Shown: positions 26,728 through 35,907, counted from the stretch's first letter. The stretch: 37,810 bases of DNA from Flavobacteriales bacterium (GCA_016763645.1 JAESTK010000005.1:1-37810); one strand, 5' to 3'. Numbers and translations: made by a program. Notes: a model not told the origin generated them from the sequence alone.

Positions 26728-28440
26728 TTACGACCACTCGCCCTTTGTTGCCGTGGTTGCATCATCACTAACAGTAGATGTACCGACGCTTGTGGATGTA
26801 TCGTCAGCAAATAGAGTGGCTGTGGTTGCCGTTTGTGTCATTTTGTTGCGAATATTCATGTAAATATAGTTAATCTTATCCGCCAATGGTGCATTTGCTG
26901 CCGGAATAGCCGAAAGTTCCGCGTGAGTATCAGTAAACAATACGTCTACAACTTCGGTGTTTACGTTGGCCGCTGATATATCCTGTAATGCGGCAACCGT
27001 TGCTTCTGCTGCTCGTGCATCAAGAATCAAGTCTAACCTGCCACCGTTGGCCCAATCAGTCTGCAATTCATTGGTATCAACAAGAGTTGCTGCTGTATCA
27101 ACCTTAACGGCAGCGATATCCGCACTGATATCTGCGGCTGGAGAACCAATCTTAGGCTGCATATCGGCAGTATCTACCAATATCGCGTCGACGTTTGAGT
27201 CAACAGTTGCCAATGCCGCTGATGTTGCCCCTCCAGTAACGGTTGAGGCGGTATCAACAAGCTGTATGTCAGTACCAGAAAGGTCTAGCGCTGTAGTTGG
27301 ATTTTCTACGTTCGCCCAATCTATTCCGGAGCCACCTGTGGCAGTAACATCTAATTGACGATTAGCCACTGTGGATTTTAGGGAGTTTTCAGCAAGAATA
27401 TATATTTTATCAGTAGTGGCTATTGTGAAGGCTAAAGCCTCTTTCAGAGTTACCGTTTTGGTTGATCCAACGTAATCTATAACCATACCGACGGCTTTTT
27501 GCGTGCTTGTACTTACATCCTCGACAACGATTGATAGGTTATTATATGCATCGTTATCCGTGGACCCCGCGGTTAGCGTAAAGCTGGTCTGACTTGCAAG
27601 GGTTGCGATAGTTGTGTCAACCATTAGCAATCTATCGTTACCTCCAGCACCTGTTGTCCATGCGGCATCACCTCTGTCTCTAATCGCTTCAAGAGAATCA
27701 GTTGTTGCCCAAGTTGCCCCTTTTATTTCCGTGAATGCTGCCACCATTTCGGTATCTGTTGGTGGGTCATAATCGGTCAAAGCTGTATCGGCTTCGGTAT
27801 TAACTTCCGCCTTCATACCCGTTGACATACCCCCAAGATCAGTCAAGCCAGCGCCTGCTGTTCCGATTTCAGCGGTATCCAATAAAATAGCATCAACATT
27901 TGAATCTACAGTTGCTAGTGCTGAAGAAGTTGCACCACCCGTGACTGTTGAGGCGGTATCAACTAATTGAATATCCGTGCCACTCAAATCATTGGCCGTA
28001 GTTTTGTTCTCAACATTGCCCCAGTCTATACCAGCCGCACCCCCAGCCGTAACATCCAGCGTTCTACCTGCCGTAGTTGGTCGTAACGCCCCAGCGCTGT
28101 GTCGGTTTTCAATGCTAAATGATCCAACCCATGCGTTAATTGTTGCACCATCAACCGTGGTTCCTTCGATTCTTACAAGGTAATCTGATCCTGTTGAGTA
28201 ATCGGCGTGCGCACTGGTATCAACTGTGATCAGGTGATTTCCGGTTATGCTATCAAAATCAATCGCAATCGTGGCACCATCGGTCACAATTTGAGTGGCA
28301 GAACCGTCTTTATGAACCTTTATATCTGCGTCAGCTAGGTTTGTAATCGTTACTGATGCACTGGGATCATTAGAATCAAACGTATTAAACGGAATATATA
28401 ACGTCTGATCTTCTGAAAAATCACCAAAATATTGACTCAT
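26728..28440 (-). CDS. Large repeat-containing structural protein
   Basis: 570 aa; two copies of 'R.LDVTA.GG.GIDW.NVEN.TTA.DLSGTDIQLVDTASTVTGGATS.ALATVDSNVDAIL'. Confidence 0.7.
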   Translation of the reverse strand: MSQYFGDFSEDQTLYIPFNTFDSNDPSASVTITNLADADIKVHKDGSATQIVTDGATIAIDFDSITGNHLITVDTSAHADYSTGSDYLVRIEGTTVDGATINAWVGSFSIENRHSAGALRPTTAGRTLDVTAGGAAGIDWGNVENKTTANDLSGTDIQLVDTASTVTGGATSSALATVDSNVDAILLDTAEIGTAGAGLTDLGGMSTGMKAEVNTEADTALTDYDPPTDTEMVAAFTEIKGATWATTDSLEAIRDRGDAAWTTGAGGNDRLLMVDTTIATLASQTSFTLTAGSTDNDAYNNLSIVVEDVSTSTQKAVGMVIDYVGSTKTVTLKEALAFTIATTDKIYILAENSLKSTVANRQLDVTATGGSGIDWANVENPTTALDLSGTDIQLVDTASTVTGGATSAALATVDSNVDAILVDTADMQPKIGSPAADISADIAAVKVDTAATLVDTNELQTDWANGGRLDLILDARAAEATVAALQDISAANVNTEVVDVLFTDTHAELSAIPAANAPLADKINYIYMNIRNKMTQTATTATLFADDTSTSVGTSTVSDDATTATKGEWS

Positions 28441-29093
28441 GATATTGGTCCTCTAAATGGCCCAAATAATGGATGTGTGAATGGTCCTTTTGGGTTTGTT
28501 GCTGGAGCCCCACCTAAGTCGCCACCTTCCCAGTTATCTCCCTCTAGTACGGAACCATTAGGATTTACGATATATAACCCTGTTTGACCCGCCGCATTAC
28601 CACTTGATGCATCCCATGTATTCTCGGTGACAAAGCCCGCGCCATAGTCAATTTTTAGCGTTAGGGTATCAGTAGCGTCATCTATCTCTATACGTAGTGG
28701 ATCACCAGAAACAACGGTATCTGAGGGTGTAAAAGGGTTGCCAGATAAAGCGTTTCGTGTGCCTCCAGAGTCCCAGACATACGCCTCACAATCACCGTTA
28801 CCTTTGTAACGCATGAGAGTTGCCACGTTTGTTGATGTGGATGCTCTAACGATTAACCCTAGACGCGTTCCACTTGTTGTCACTACACCAGCAGTATCTA
28901 TCTGGCAATATTGACCATCAGCGAATGTATCAGCGTTCCAGTATGCACCCTTATCGTTAGTATTTACTTCATCTTGATAGGTACCAGCTTCTGCTTTTCC
29001 AGAGTCAGCAAGAACTGGAAGTTCTGTCCATTCAGTCAAGTCAGAAAGTGGGTCTGATGCTGAGGAAAAATCCTCTGTGGCTGGAAGTGCCAT
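28437..29093 (-). CDS. Concanavalin-A-like lectin-fold virion protein
   Basis: 'DFSSASDPLSDLTEWTE...LIVRASTSTNVATLMRYKGNGDCEAYVW...LRIEIDDATDTLTLKIDYGAGF' resembles phage lectin-like jelly rolls. Confidence 0.5.
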   Translation of the reverse strand: MALPATEDFSSASDPLSDLTEWTELPVLADSGKAEAGTYQDEVNTNDKGAYWNADTFADGQYCQIDTAGVVTTSGTRLGLIVRASTSTNVATLMRYKGNGDCEAYVWDSGGTRNALSGNPFTPSDTVVSGDPLRIEIDDATDTLTLKIDYGAGFVTENTWDASSGNAAGQTGLYIVNPNGSVLEGDNWEGGDLGGAPATNPKGPFTHPLFGPFRGPIS

Positions 29094-29542
29094 CAGTCAA
29101 TAACCGCTATAATTTCATCGATTTTTGCTATTAGTGGTGCTAGTTGGGGTCCTGTAAATGTACGCCACACCGGCACATTATCTGCATTCATGGTCATTAG
29201 TAGCATGTAGCCACCACCGTTAACCGGTATTAGACCAACTATTTCAGTGATAGTAGAGTTAACTTTCTTGATAAGCTCTGTTAGATCCGTAGACACAGCA
29301 TACGTATTATCTGAATATTTCAGTTTCGCCGCATCATTCGCACCCGCTGTATCTATCGCGAGTTGTAGCGGGCCAGTGATGCTTTTTAGAAATGACACTA
29401 ATGAAAGTACGTCCCTCCCAGTACCACCATTCGCAAAGTCAGCACTTCTAGTAACCATATTCGTTTTTAGCGCTTTATACTGACGTTCTGCGTTGCTCAG
29501 TATGCCATCTGCTGTGGTAGGTGATTTTAAGTTAGCCATCAA
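29093..29542 (-). CDS. Hypothetical late protein
   Basis: 149-aa first gene of the late leftward operon. Confidence 0.6.
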   Translation of the reverse strand: MMANLKSPTTADGILSNAERQYKALKTNMVTRSADFANGGTGRDVLSLVSFLKSITGPLQLAIDTAGANDAAKLKYSDNTYAVSTDLTELIKKVNSTITEIVGLIPVNGGGYMLLMTMNADNVPVWRTFTGPQLAPLIAKIDEIIAVID

Positions 29543-29583
29543 TTATTCCCGGTTGTTTTTAGAATAATAGCAAAATTACAGGC

Positions 29584-29615
29584 AAAAAAAACCCGCTTAT
29601 AGACTGGTAGCGGGT
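29584..29615 (-). terminator. Strong rho-independent terminator ending the leftward early operon
   Basis: Minus strand ACCCGCT-N11-AGCGGGT followed by 8 T's in total, the first inside the stem. Confidence 0.85.
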
Positions 29616-29668
29616 AAAGGTGCAAATTTGTGTACCTACAATACCGTTAAACAATAGCACTAAACCCA

Positions 29669-29983
29669 TTAGAAATCATCACATTCATTATCGTACAATG
29701 GAATAGGACAATGCTTTGATCTGGGTTTCATGTTCCTTTCTATAAGGTAATCCCAATGTTGCTTGCATTCCTTGGTTGTTACCAGATGAGGAAAAGGCAT
29801 GCAGTCCATATAACAAACCTTTGCATGATCAAATTCACCCTTCCTTAATCGATATTTGTCTACGCGCATCTCACCAATTCCACACATATGACACTTTGGC
29901 CAATTCTTATACATGACCGGCATCTTAGAAAGGTTTCTTCTGGCCTGACAACAACGCCTGCTACATCGTGCTGGTATCTTCAA
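29669..29983 (-). CDS. Cys/His-rich hypothetical protein (probable zinc-binding)
   Basis: Multiple Cys pairs: CSRRCC, CHMCG, CYMDC. Confidence 0.55.
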   Translation of the reverse strand: MKIPARCSRRCCQARRNLSKMPVMYKNWPKCHMCGIGEMRVDKYRLRKGEFDHAKVCYMDCMPFPHLVTTKECKQHWDYLIERNMKPRSKHCPIPLYDNECDDF

Positions 29984-30381
29984 AATAAAATCCTTGTTTG
30001 GTATGGCTTAAATGCATCAAACATATCTTCATTTTCAAAAGGATGGTCAGGCCACCATGTATTAGATTTTGTTAAATTTTCTTTCTCTGGGATTATTTGG
30101 AGATTCCAAGGCACATGCAGCCCACAAACGATATGTGAGCATATTGGTACTATATGATCAACATGGACATTATCACCGTTATTCCTACGCCGTTTCGCCT
30201 CCATGTAAATTCTTTTATATCCAGAGTGTTCGGAACACCATGTAGGCCATGCCAAATAAAGCTTATTGTAATAGCGTATAGATCTTTTGTAATGAGGGTT
30301 CAACAAGGGATTGTTTTCATCTTGCCTTGATAACCATATTGGATTTGTTTTTTTATATGGTGCGCTCATCTTTATTTCCAA
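29980..30381 (-). CDS. HNH endonuclease-like protein
   Basis: 'VHVDHIVPICSHIVCGLHVPWNLQIIPEKENLTKSN' is a clear HNH pattern. Confidence 0.75.
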   Translation of the reverse strand: MEIKMSAPYKKTNPIWLSRQDENNPLLNPHYKRSIRYYNKLYLAWPTWCSEHSGYKRIYMEAKRRRNNGDNVHVDHIVPICSHIVCGLHVPWNLQIIPEKENLTKSNTWWPDHPFENEDMFDAFKPYQTRILF

Positions 30382-30577
30382 AGTGTTTTTTATCGATCAA
30401 GCATAAAAGCTCAATACCGTTGACGTGTAGCGGTTCATCATCCTTGGACATCATGCAATCGTTTATAAGGTCCGATAGTGCCTGAACCACACTAACACCA
30501 TGCTTTTCTGATACCAGCAAGAGAACGCCTTTCAATGTTTCAGATGTATCAATCTTTGTTAACATCTTCTTCACCAC
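30353..30577 (-). CDS. Hypothetical protein
   Basis: 74-aa ORF overlapping neighbours. Confidence 0.5.
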   Translation of the reverse strand: MVKKMLTKIDTSETLKGVLLLVSEKHGVSVVQALSDLINDCMMSKDDEPLHVNGIELLCLIDKKHFGNKDERTI

Positions 30578-30734
30578 TCTGGACTTTATCTATGTGTAGT
30601 TTAAAACAATCCATGTCTTCACAGTCGCACTTGTTGCGCTCTGGTATGGAATCCTCTATTGCCCATTTATGAACAAAATTCAGGAACTTATGCATTAGAA
30701 TTATCAATTTTTTTATAATAATCACAATAAACAC
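30549..30734 (-). CDS. Hypothetical protein
   Basis: 61 aa; may start at an internal Met (MHKFLNF). Confidence 0.45.
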   Translation of the reverse strand: MFIVIIIKKLIILMHKFLNFVHKWAIEDSIPERNKCDCEDMDCFKLHIDKVQSGEEDVNKD

Positions 30735-30737
30735 CTC

Positions 30738-30752
30738 TTTACTAATAGTAAA
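30738..30752. promoter_or_regulatory. Operator-like dyad TTTACTAATAGTAAA
   Basis: 15-bp near-perfect palindrome overlapping the -10 of a leftward promoter. Confidence 0.7.
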
Positions 30753-30773
30753 GAATACAGTCTAACTTGTAAA
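30745..30773 (-). promoter_or_regulatory. Sigma70-like leftward promoter TTTACA-17-TACTAT
   Basis: -35 at 30768-30773, -10 at 30745-30750, 17-bp spacer. Confidence 0.65.
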
Positions 30774-30823
30774 GCTTATTGTTGTTATTTTTAAACGCCT
30801 TTCCGACAGAACTACGATTTCAT

Positions 30824-31231
30824 TTATATTTTAACCAGTAGGCTTTCACACAGACAGAAGGTTGCTGGGTGATTTGCAGGCTTTTCAACACCGTTAAAAA
30901 TGAACGTCTGGTTATCCATACATACATCGGCGCGGAAATTGTCGTCGTAATAATCAACACCCGAGACCACTCCTCTACACCCTTTTTTCAAGAAGTGCTC
31001 TGATGATCTCCAACCGGAATTTGGGCCAATCTTAGGGTCTTCTGTTAAGACAACGGTGTCCCCCACCTTGAAGGGCGCATACTTGTCAAATAGTGCAGAA
31101 ACATACCCTCGCATCTTCTCTAAATGATAGCTTCGCGGCCCTTTAGATAGGAGTTTATTGGCTTCATCAAACTTTTGAAAACCTTCTTCATAGCACTCAA
31201 ATGCTGCAAGTAGTGGTAATTTATTCTCCAT
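30824..31231 (-). CDS. Hypothetical protein
   Basis: 135 aa with strong RBS (GGAGG upstream of ATG). Confidence 0.6.
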   Translation of the reverse strand: MENKLPLLAAFECYEEGFQKFDEANKLLSKGPRSYHLEKMRGYVSALFDKYAPFKVGDTVVLTEDPKIGPNSGWRSSEHFLKKGCRGVVSGVDYYDDNFRADVCMDNQTFIFNGVEKPANHPATFCLCESLLVKI

Positions 31232-31287
31232 CTTATTCCTCCAATTATTAAAACTGCGCTAACGACATATTAGCGTTTTATACCCAG

Positions 31288-31327
31288 AAACCCCGATATC
31301 GTGATTCCGATGTCGAGGTTTTTTGTT
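31288..31327 (+). terminator. Hairpin with T-run (plus orientation), possibly bidirectional
   Basis: AAACCCCGATATCG-TGATTC-CGATGTCGAGGTTT with one C-A mismatch and one G-U, followed by T's. Confidence 0.5.
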
Positions 31328-31358
31328 TCTGCTTCTATATTATCTTAGGCTGCATGGT

Positions 31359-31646
31359 TTACGTGCTTTGCCTGCCAGGGTCTTCAATGCGAAAGGCCAC
31401 GGCAGTTCCTGTATAGTCATTAACCTCTAGGCCATTACCATAGCCAGTGATGCCGCTGGCAATTTCGACACGAGATAGATCTACCTCCAATTCGCTTACC
31501 GCGCAAACTTCCTGTGATATATCGGTATGCGATGTATCATTGGTGTCCATAGATACAATTGGCGGCGAATAGCCATAGGACAGCGTTGTTGCTGACCCGA
31601 AAATGGGAAACATTAATAGCATTATTGCCAAATAAATGTGACGCAT
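31359..31646 (-). CDS. Predicted secreted/periplasmic small protein
   Basis: Signal peptide 'MRHIYLAIMLLMFPIFGSA'; very strong RBS GAGGAGGTAATAAAATG. Confidence 0.6.
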   Translation of the reverse strand: MRHIYLAIMLLMFPIFGSATTLSYGYSPPIVSMDTNDTSHTDISQEVCAVSELEVDLSRVEIASGITGYGNGLEVNDYTGTAVAFRIEDPGRQST

Positions 31647-31700
31647 TTTATTACCTCCTCATAGTTGAGTTTTTAAAAGAGCTTATGCCCTCACTGACTT

Positions 31701-31718
31701 AGCCCCAATTAAGGGGCT
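31701..31718. other. Perfect 6-bp stem hairpin AGCCCC-AATTAA-GGGGCT
   Basis: Intergenic between the secreted-protein gene and the 401-aa gene. Confidence 0.55.
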
Positions 31719-31737
31719 TGTTGTGACCTGGTTTCGA

Positions 31738-32943
31738 CTAACTACCAACAACACCGTCACTACTAAGATAGCGCGTTATTTTATTCAGATTATCAAGAGC
31801 GCTATCAACGGCTTTCTGATGCGATTCAATCAAATCAGTTGGTGTTATCTTTATAGCTTCATCGATATGGCTAACCCATCCAGCTAAAAGGCCAGCGCTT
31901 CTACCTTGAAGATAATGGTCTGATAGATGAGAATCGTTAGCGTCTCCACAATCTTGATTTGATGCGCCTCTAGTTGATTCAGGATCAGATTCTATTGCTG
32001 CGCTTCGTCCTGTGAAGGATGAGCTACCACCGCCACTACGGCCACGGCCTGTTTCAACGTCAGCAGCTTCATCATCATCACAAGGAAGTTTATTATCAAA
32101 CTCTTCTTCATCAACCTGATCAACTTCATCCACCGGTTTAGCTGCGGCAATTTGATCTTCTAAATCTTTTATTCTTTTAGCAGTTGCGGCATCCTTGTCT
32201 TCTTGCTCCTTGTTTGCTGCCTTCTCAACCTCGACACGATCAGATTCTTTTTTATCATCTTCAATCTTTTTAAGTCTAAGCTCTTCACGTTCCTTTTTAA
32301 CTTTCTCTTGTTCTGCCAACAAATTAATCTGGCTTGTTGTGAAGTTCACAGCAGAAGCAACGGCAGACCTAGCTTGTTCGTGTAGATCACCAAAGTCCAA
32401 GGCTTCAAAGTCGTACTCATTATAAAAGGTTAATAAAACATTTAGCTCTTCAGGCGTTTTATCTTGAAGATTCTGACAAGCAAAAGGGATTGTATTTAAG
32501 TTGTCCTGCCATAATTTACGTTGAGCATTCTTTTTCTTTAGCTTTATATCATCAACGCGCTTCAGCTCTGCCTTAAGCTCTGTCTCAAAGGTTGATATCT
32601 CCAATCGAACGCTATCACCTTCTTTTTTCATCACCTTCAGGTAATCATTTAAAGGTGCTTTGGCGGTATCTTCTTCTTTTTTATTAGTGGTCCTGAGCTT
32701 TAGGAATATCTGTATAGCGACCTTCAATTCCTTATATTGGATCTTAAACTTTTCTTCATCTTCAGTATTGATGCGCTTTAGGTGTGAATACTTCTTTATT
32801 TCAGCCAACACCGTTTTGACAGTTGATGTGAATGAAATGGTTGATGGAAATTGTGTGGTCACTGGAGTGGTATTAGATACTATTTCAAGATCTTTACCTT
32901 TGGCTTCCACCTTCGTTGTCATTTCTTTTTTTGCACTTGTCAT
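31738..32943 (-). CDS. Coiled-coil protein, DUF1351-like
   Basis: 401 aa, charged helical N-terminal half; neighbour of RecT/exonuclease genes. Confidence 0.55.
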   Translation of the reverse strand: MTSAKKEMTTKVEAKGKDLEIVSNTTPVTTQFPSTISFTSTVKTVLAEIKKYSHLKRINTEDEEKFKIQYKELKVAIQIFLKLRTTNKKEEDTAKAPLNDYLKVMKKEGDSVRLEISTFETELKAELKRVDDIKLKKKNAQRKLWQDNLNTIPFACQNLQDKTPEELNVLLTFYNEYDFEALDFGDLHEQARSAVASAVNFTTSQINLLAEQEKVKKEREELRLKKIEDDKKESDRVEVEKAANKEQEDKDAATAKRIKDLEDQIAAAKPVDEVDQVDEEEFDNKLPCDDDEAADVETGRGRSGGGSSSFTGRSAAIESDPESTRGASNQDCGDANDSHLSDHYLQGRSAGLLAGWVSHIDEAIKITPTDLIESHQKAVDSALDNLNKITRYLSSDGVVGS

Positions 32944-32974
32944 TTTTTATTCCTAAGAACTATTTGGTTATAGT

Positions 32975-33556
32975 TTATATTTCTGGGTGCTGCTCTCTGA
33001 TGGCGAAATATACTTCCATACACGCTAATGTATCAGCCATTGCAGAATGCGCGTTTTCTAATTCTTTGCCGGTGAAATGCTTATAAGCATCGATAAGTTT
33101 TGGGTTCTTTCCGCCCATTGCTTTACGCGCCATTTGCATTGCACATTTATGATCATCTTTTTCAGCCCAAGAATCAATCAATTCTTCTTTACAATAACGC
33201 TTGTAAGCAATGCGTATAATGCGCTGATCAAACGTTTTGTTGTAAGCCACACGTAAGGCATCACCGCGCATCAATTCGAGCATACCAACAACGTACGGCT
33301 CTGGTATTCCATGTTCAAGCGCAAACTCTTCGGTAATGCCATGTGTTTCAAGCGCCTCCTTGCTCGACTCCCAACCTTCTGGCTTGATAATTAAATCAAT
33401 GCTTTGAATGATTTCTTTTGTATCGGCATCGCACAAGATAGCCGCAAGTTGCACCAAGTGCGGTTGTGTAACGTCATCGGAAGGGATTTTCCAGTTAGGC
33501 ATGTCAGTTGTTTCAGTATCGTAAAAAAGTATTGTGTTATTCGTCATTTTCGTCAT
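32975..33556 (-). CDS. DnaQ-like DEDD 3'-5' exonuclease
   Basis: 'FYDTETTDMP' ExoI motif, 'YNKTFDQRI' ExoII, 'NAHSAMADTLA' ExoIII. Confidence 0.85.
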   Translation of the reverse strand: MTKMTNNTILFYDTETTDMPNWKIPSDDVTQPHLVQLAAILCDADTKEIIQSIDLIIKPEGWESSKEALETHGITEEFALEHGIPEPYVVGMLELMRGDALRVAYNKTFDQRIIRIAYKRYCKEELIDSWAEKDDHKCAMQMARKAMGGKNPKLIDAYKHFTGKELENAHSAMADTLACMEVYFAIREQHPEI

Positions 33557-34515
33557 CCTGAGTTGGTTGGTTGGTTGTCTATCTCTGCTTGTATTGCCAT
33601 TTCTTCTTCTATTATTTTTACGCCTTCCCTCCAGTGTTTTTCTAAAGCTTGTAATTCATCTTTTCTAAAGGATTTTTTATGTTCGTTAACTACTTCGCCG
33701 ATTGCTCTTATTCTTGCTAATGTATCGCAATTGTCCATCAAATGCTTTAGATCAGCAACGGTTGGGGGTGCGCATAGAGGTTCTTCTTCTGGTTCCTCCT
33801 TAGAGTCAGCCACCACTTCAAAAGTCTTCTCTTCAACTTCAGGTTTCTTTATAGAAGAGCTGACTACTTTTTCTGGCGTTATGTCTCTCTCTAATTCAAT
33901 ATCAAATTCCCTGATTTCATCTGGCGTATAAACCCCAAGCATTATCTCGGGGCAATGTAACCTTTCCCATTTCTTAGCGGCCAGGTATGCAAGTTGCTGT
34001 TTTGGATCTGATGCCCATAGAGTAGAGTTTCTTACCTGTGCTTGAGTCAGCAAGAGTCTAGTTTCTGTTGTCTCCTCATCACCTACAAATGTGGCGTAAG
34101 CTATAACACCTAACCCAACCTCATCATCTGCATTCCATGCCGGGGCCATGTATTTCTTTTCACCTCTACCTGTTTTTAATTCAAACTTACCAAGAACGTT
34201 CTCCCATTCACCGAACCATTTAAACTTTAATCGTCCAGTAATTGGCGCTTTGGTATTTATGACGGCTATACACAATTGAGCTTCATAGCCGATAATACCG
34301 TTAACATCATGTGTCTTTTGTGCCACTGACCAGGGCAACATTTCCCATTGACTGGCCTGCATTATAACCGCTAAACAATCAGCAGGGTTGCCGCGTAAAT
34401 GTTTAGGCGTCATCATCTGCCCTTTGGACATGAAATCAGCCAAATTGGACAAAGTTTCCATCTTTTCTGACGAAAGCATTATTTGATTTACTGTTGGGGC
34501 TATTTCTTTACTCAC
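33553..34515 (-). CDS. recT: RecT-family single-strand annealing protein
   Basis: 'NPADCLAVIMQASQWEMLPWSVAQKTHDVNGIIGYEAQLCIAVINTKAPITGRLKFKWFGEW' typical RecT. Confidence 0.85.
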   Translation of the reverse strand: MSKEIAPTVNQIMLSSEKMETLSNLADFMSKGQMMTPKHLRGNPADCLAVIMQASQWEMLPWSVAQKTHDVNGIIGYEAQLCIAVINTKAPITGRLKFKWFGEWENVLGKFELKTGRGEKKYMAPAWNADDEVGLGVIAYATFVGDEETTETRLLLTQAQVRNSTLWASDPKQQLAYLAAKKWERLHCPEIMLGVYTPDEIREFDIELERDITPEKVVSSSIKKPEVEEKTFEVVADSKEEPEEEPLCAPPTVADLKHLMDNCDTLARIRAIGEVVNEHKKSFRKDELQALEKHWREGVKIIEEEMAIQAEIDNQPTNSG

Positions 34516-34536
34516 ATTAATCTCCTCGTTGATGTT

Positions 34537-34746
34537 TTATAATTGTATACTATTGGTAAAGAATGTAAATGTTAATAATCTTCGTGGTGAGCAGTACTCA
34601 AAGTGTGAGTAATATTCTACTTGCTTTGAAAATCTATAGCTGTTACGCACCTTAAACCAAAAAATCCATCTGTACCTATAACCTTCTTTCGCGTTGTCTA
34701 TCCAATAGCCGTAACTAGCTATCATCACATTCCCTGATATCATCAC
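34537..34746 (-). CDS. Hypothetical protein
   Basis: 69 aa, coupled (ATGA) to upstream ORF; overlaps the recT promoter region. Confidence 0.35.
   Translation of the reverse strand: MMISGNVMIASYGYWIDNAKEGYRYRWIFWFKVRNSYRFSKQVEYYSHFEYCSPRRLLTFTFFTNSIQL
34542..34569 (-). promoter_or_regulatory. Sigma70-like promoter for recT operon TTTACA-16-TACAAT
   Basis: -35 at 34564-34569, -10 at 34542-34547; spacer holds a degenerate operator dyad. Confidence 0.55.
34546..34560. promoter_or_regulatory. Degenerate operator-like dyad TATACTATTGGTAAA
   Basis: 13/15 match to TTTACTATTAGTAAA. Confidence 0.5.
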
Positions 34747-34994
34747 TTACCACCTTCGTTAGGCTTAAAGATTTCAAAACTATTTCCAAAATCCGTTTCT
34801 GTGATTGAGACGCCCCAGTTAGATTTGGCCATTTTGACAAAATCTTCTACATCTTCTCTCCTTGCTGGACCCATGCGATCTATCATTGACAAGTTGTCTT
34901 GTGAAGCATCCCTTACTAATGAGCCAGGAACAATTATTGCGTGTCCCTTTGGTAGTCCCAACGCTATCTTAAATATTTTCATTTGTGCACTCAT
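34743..34994 (-). CDS. Hypothetical protein
   Basis: 83-aa ORF. Confidence 0.55.
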   Translation of the reverse strand: MSAQMKIFKIALGLPKGHAIIVPGSLVRDASQDNLSMIDRMGPARREDVEDFVKMAKSNWGVSITETDFGNSFEIFKPNEGGK

Positions 34995-35009
34995 TACGCC
35001 ACCTCTTTA

Positions 35010-35858
35010 TCAGTCATAATAACCCCAGTTAGGTATTCCAATAGATTGAGATCCACCACCATTCATCAAAGGCCAGACACCCTTTTCAGTGCAATCATTT
35101 ATTCTTGCTAGGTATCGTTCTCTTAATTCATAACCCCTTTGTAGTGAACATTCATCTAACGTGTAAACAGCCACAGAGAATGGATATTTAGACGATACGA
35201 CGATGAATATAAATTGTTCATGGTTCAAGCCAAACAATTGCCTTTCGCCCTCCAGGTAATGCGCTGCACTTATGTGGTAACCAAATTTCTGTATCGTCCT
35301 TGAAAATCCTGATGGGCTAACATCAACCGTAGTTTTCAAATCTGCCAGCATCCAGCTAGATTTAACATCTGGTCGATACTTGCAAGAGAGCCCGGTTCCT
35401 TGATCAACGTAAAACCCTGAACTCTCGAATTCATTTGAATTTGATAGCAAACCCATTTCAATGACTTCAGGATGAGATCTGACGGACTCGCACATCAATC
35501 GTGATATCTCTGCTTGATCTTTGGTTATGATGGTTTTGCCTTGATTAACGTCTGCAAATTCTTGTAGGATGATTTTATTGGCCTTTGACCAAGGAAGGTC
35601 TGGCTTAATGGCGATATCTTCGTTGAATGTTTCAGGCTCAAGCACTCGTTTATGTACCGTTGTACCAAGCCTGATAGCATCAGTTACATTGAATGGTAGA
35701 TTGCCATCAATGCTTAGCTTATAAAGGTGCATAGATTCACCGGCTATCTTTAAAGACGTACTACCAATGGCGCTAGACGCATGATAATCAGAGTTACTAA
35801 CTCCATCATAGAGCCCTGGCTTAAACTCTTTACTAGGGTTAAACGCCTCTAATTCCAT
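35010..35858 (-). CDS. RecE/exonuclease VIII-like PD-(D/E)XK nuclease
   Basis: 'GVSNSDYHASSAIGSTSLK', 'RLGTTVHKRVLEPE', 'CKYRPDVKSSWMLADLKTTVDVSPSGFSRTIQKFGYHISAAHYLEG'. Confidence 0.85.
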   Translation of the reverse strand: MELEAFNPSKEFKPGLYDGVSNSDYHASSAIGSTSLKIAGESMHLYKLSIDGNLPFNVTDAIRLGTTVHKRVLEPETFNEDIAIKPDLPWSKANKIILQEFADVNQGKTIITKDQAEISRLMCESVRSHPEVIEMGLLSNSNEFESSGFYVDQGTGLSCKYRPDVKSSWMLADLKTTVDVSPSGFSRTIQKFGYHISAAHYLEGERQLFGLNHEQFIFIVVSSKYPFSVAVYTLDECSLQRGYELRERYLARINDCTEKGVWPLMNGGGSQSIGIPNWGYYD

Positions 35859-35907
35859 ACGTGCAAATCCTTAGATACATTCAGATAATCGAGAAATAAC
35901 AATTTAC

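Noticed and set aside
18738-28183. Many other antisense ORFs in the structural region (e.g. 18738-19202, 21085-21462, 21502-21738, 26957-27358)
   Set aside because: Antisense frames of long repetitive or charged genes; no plausible family or RBS.
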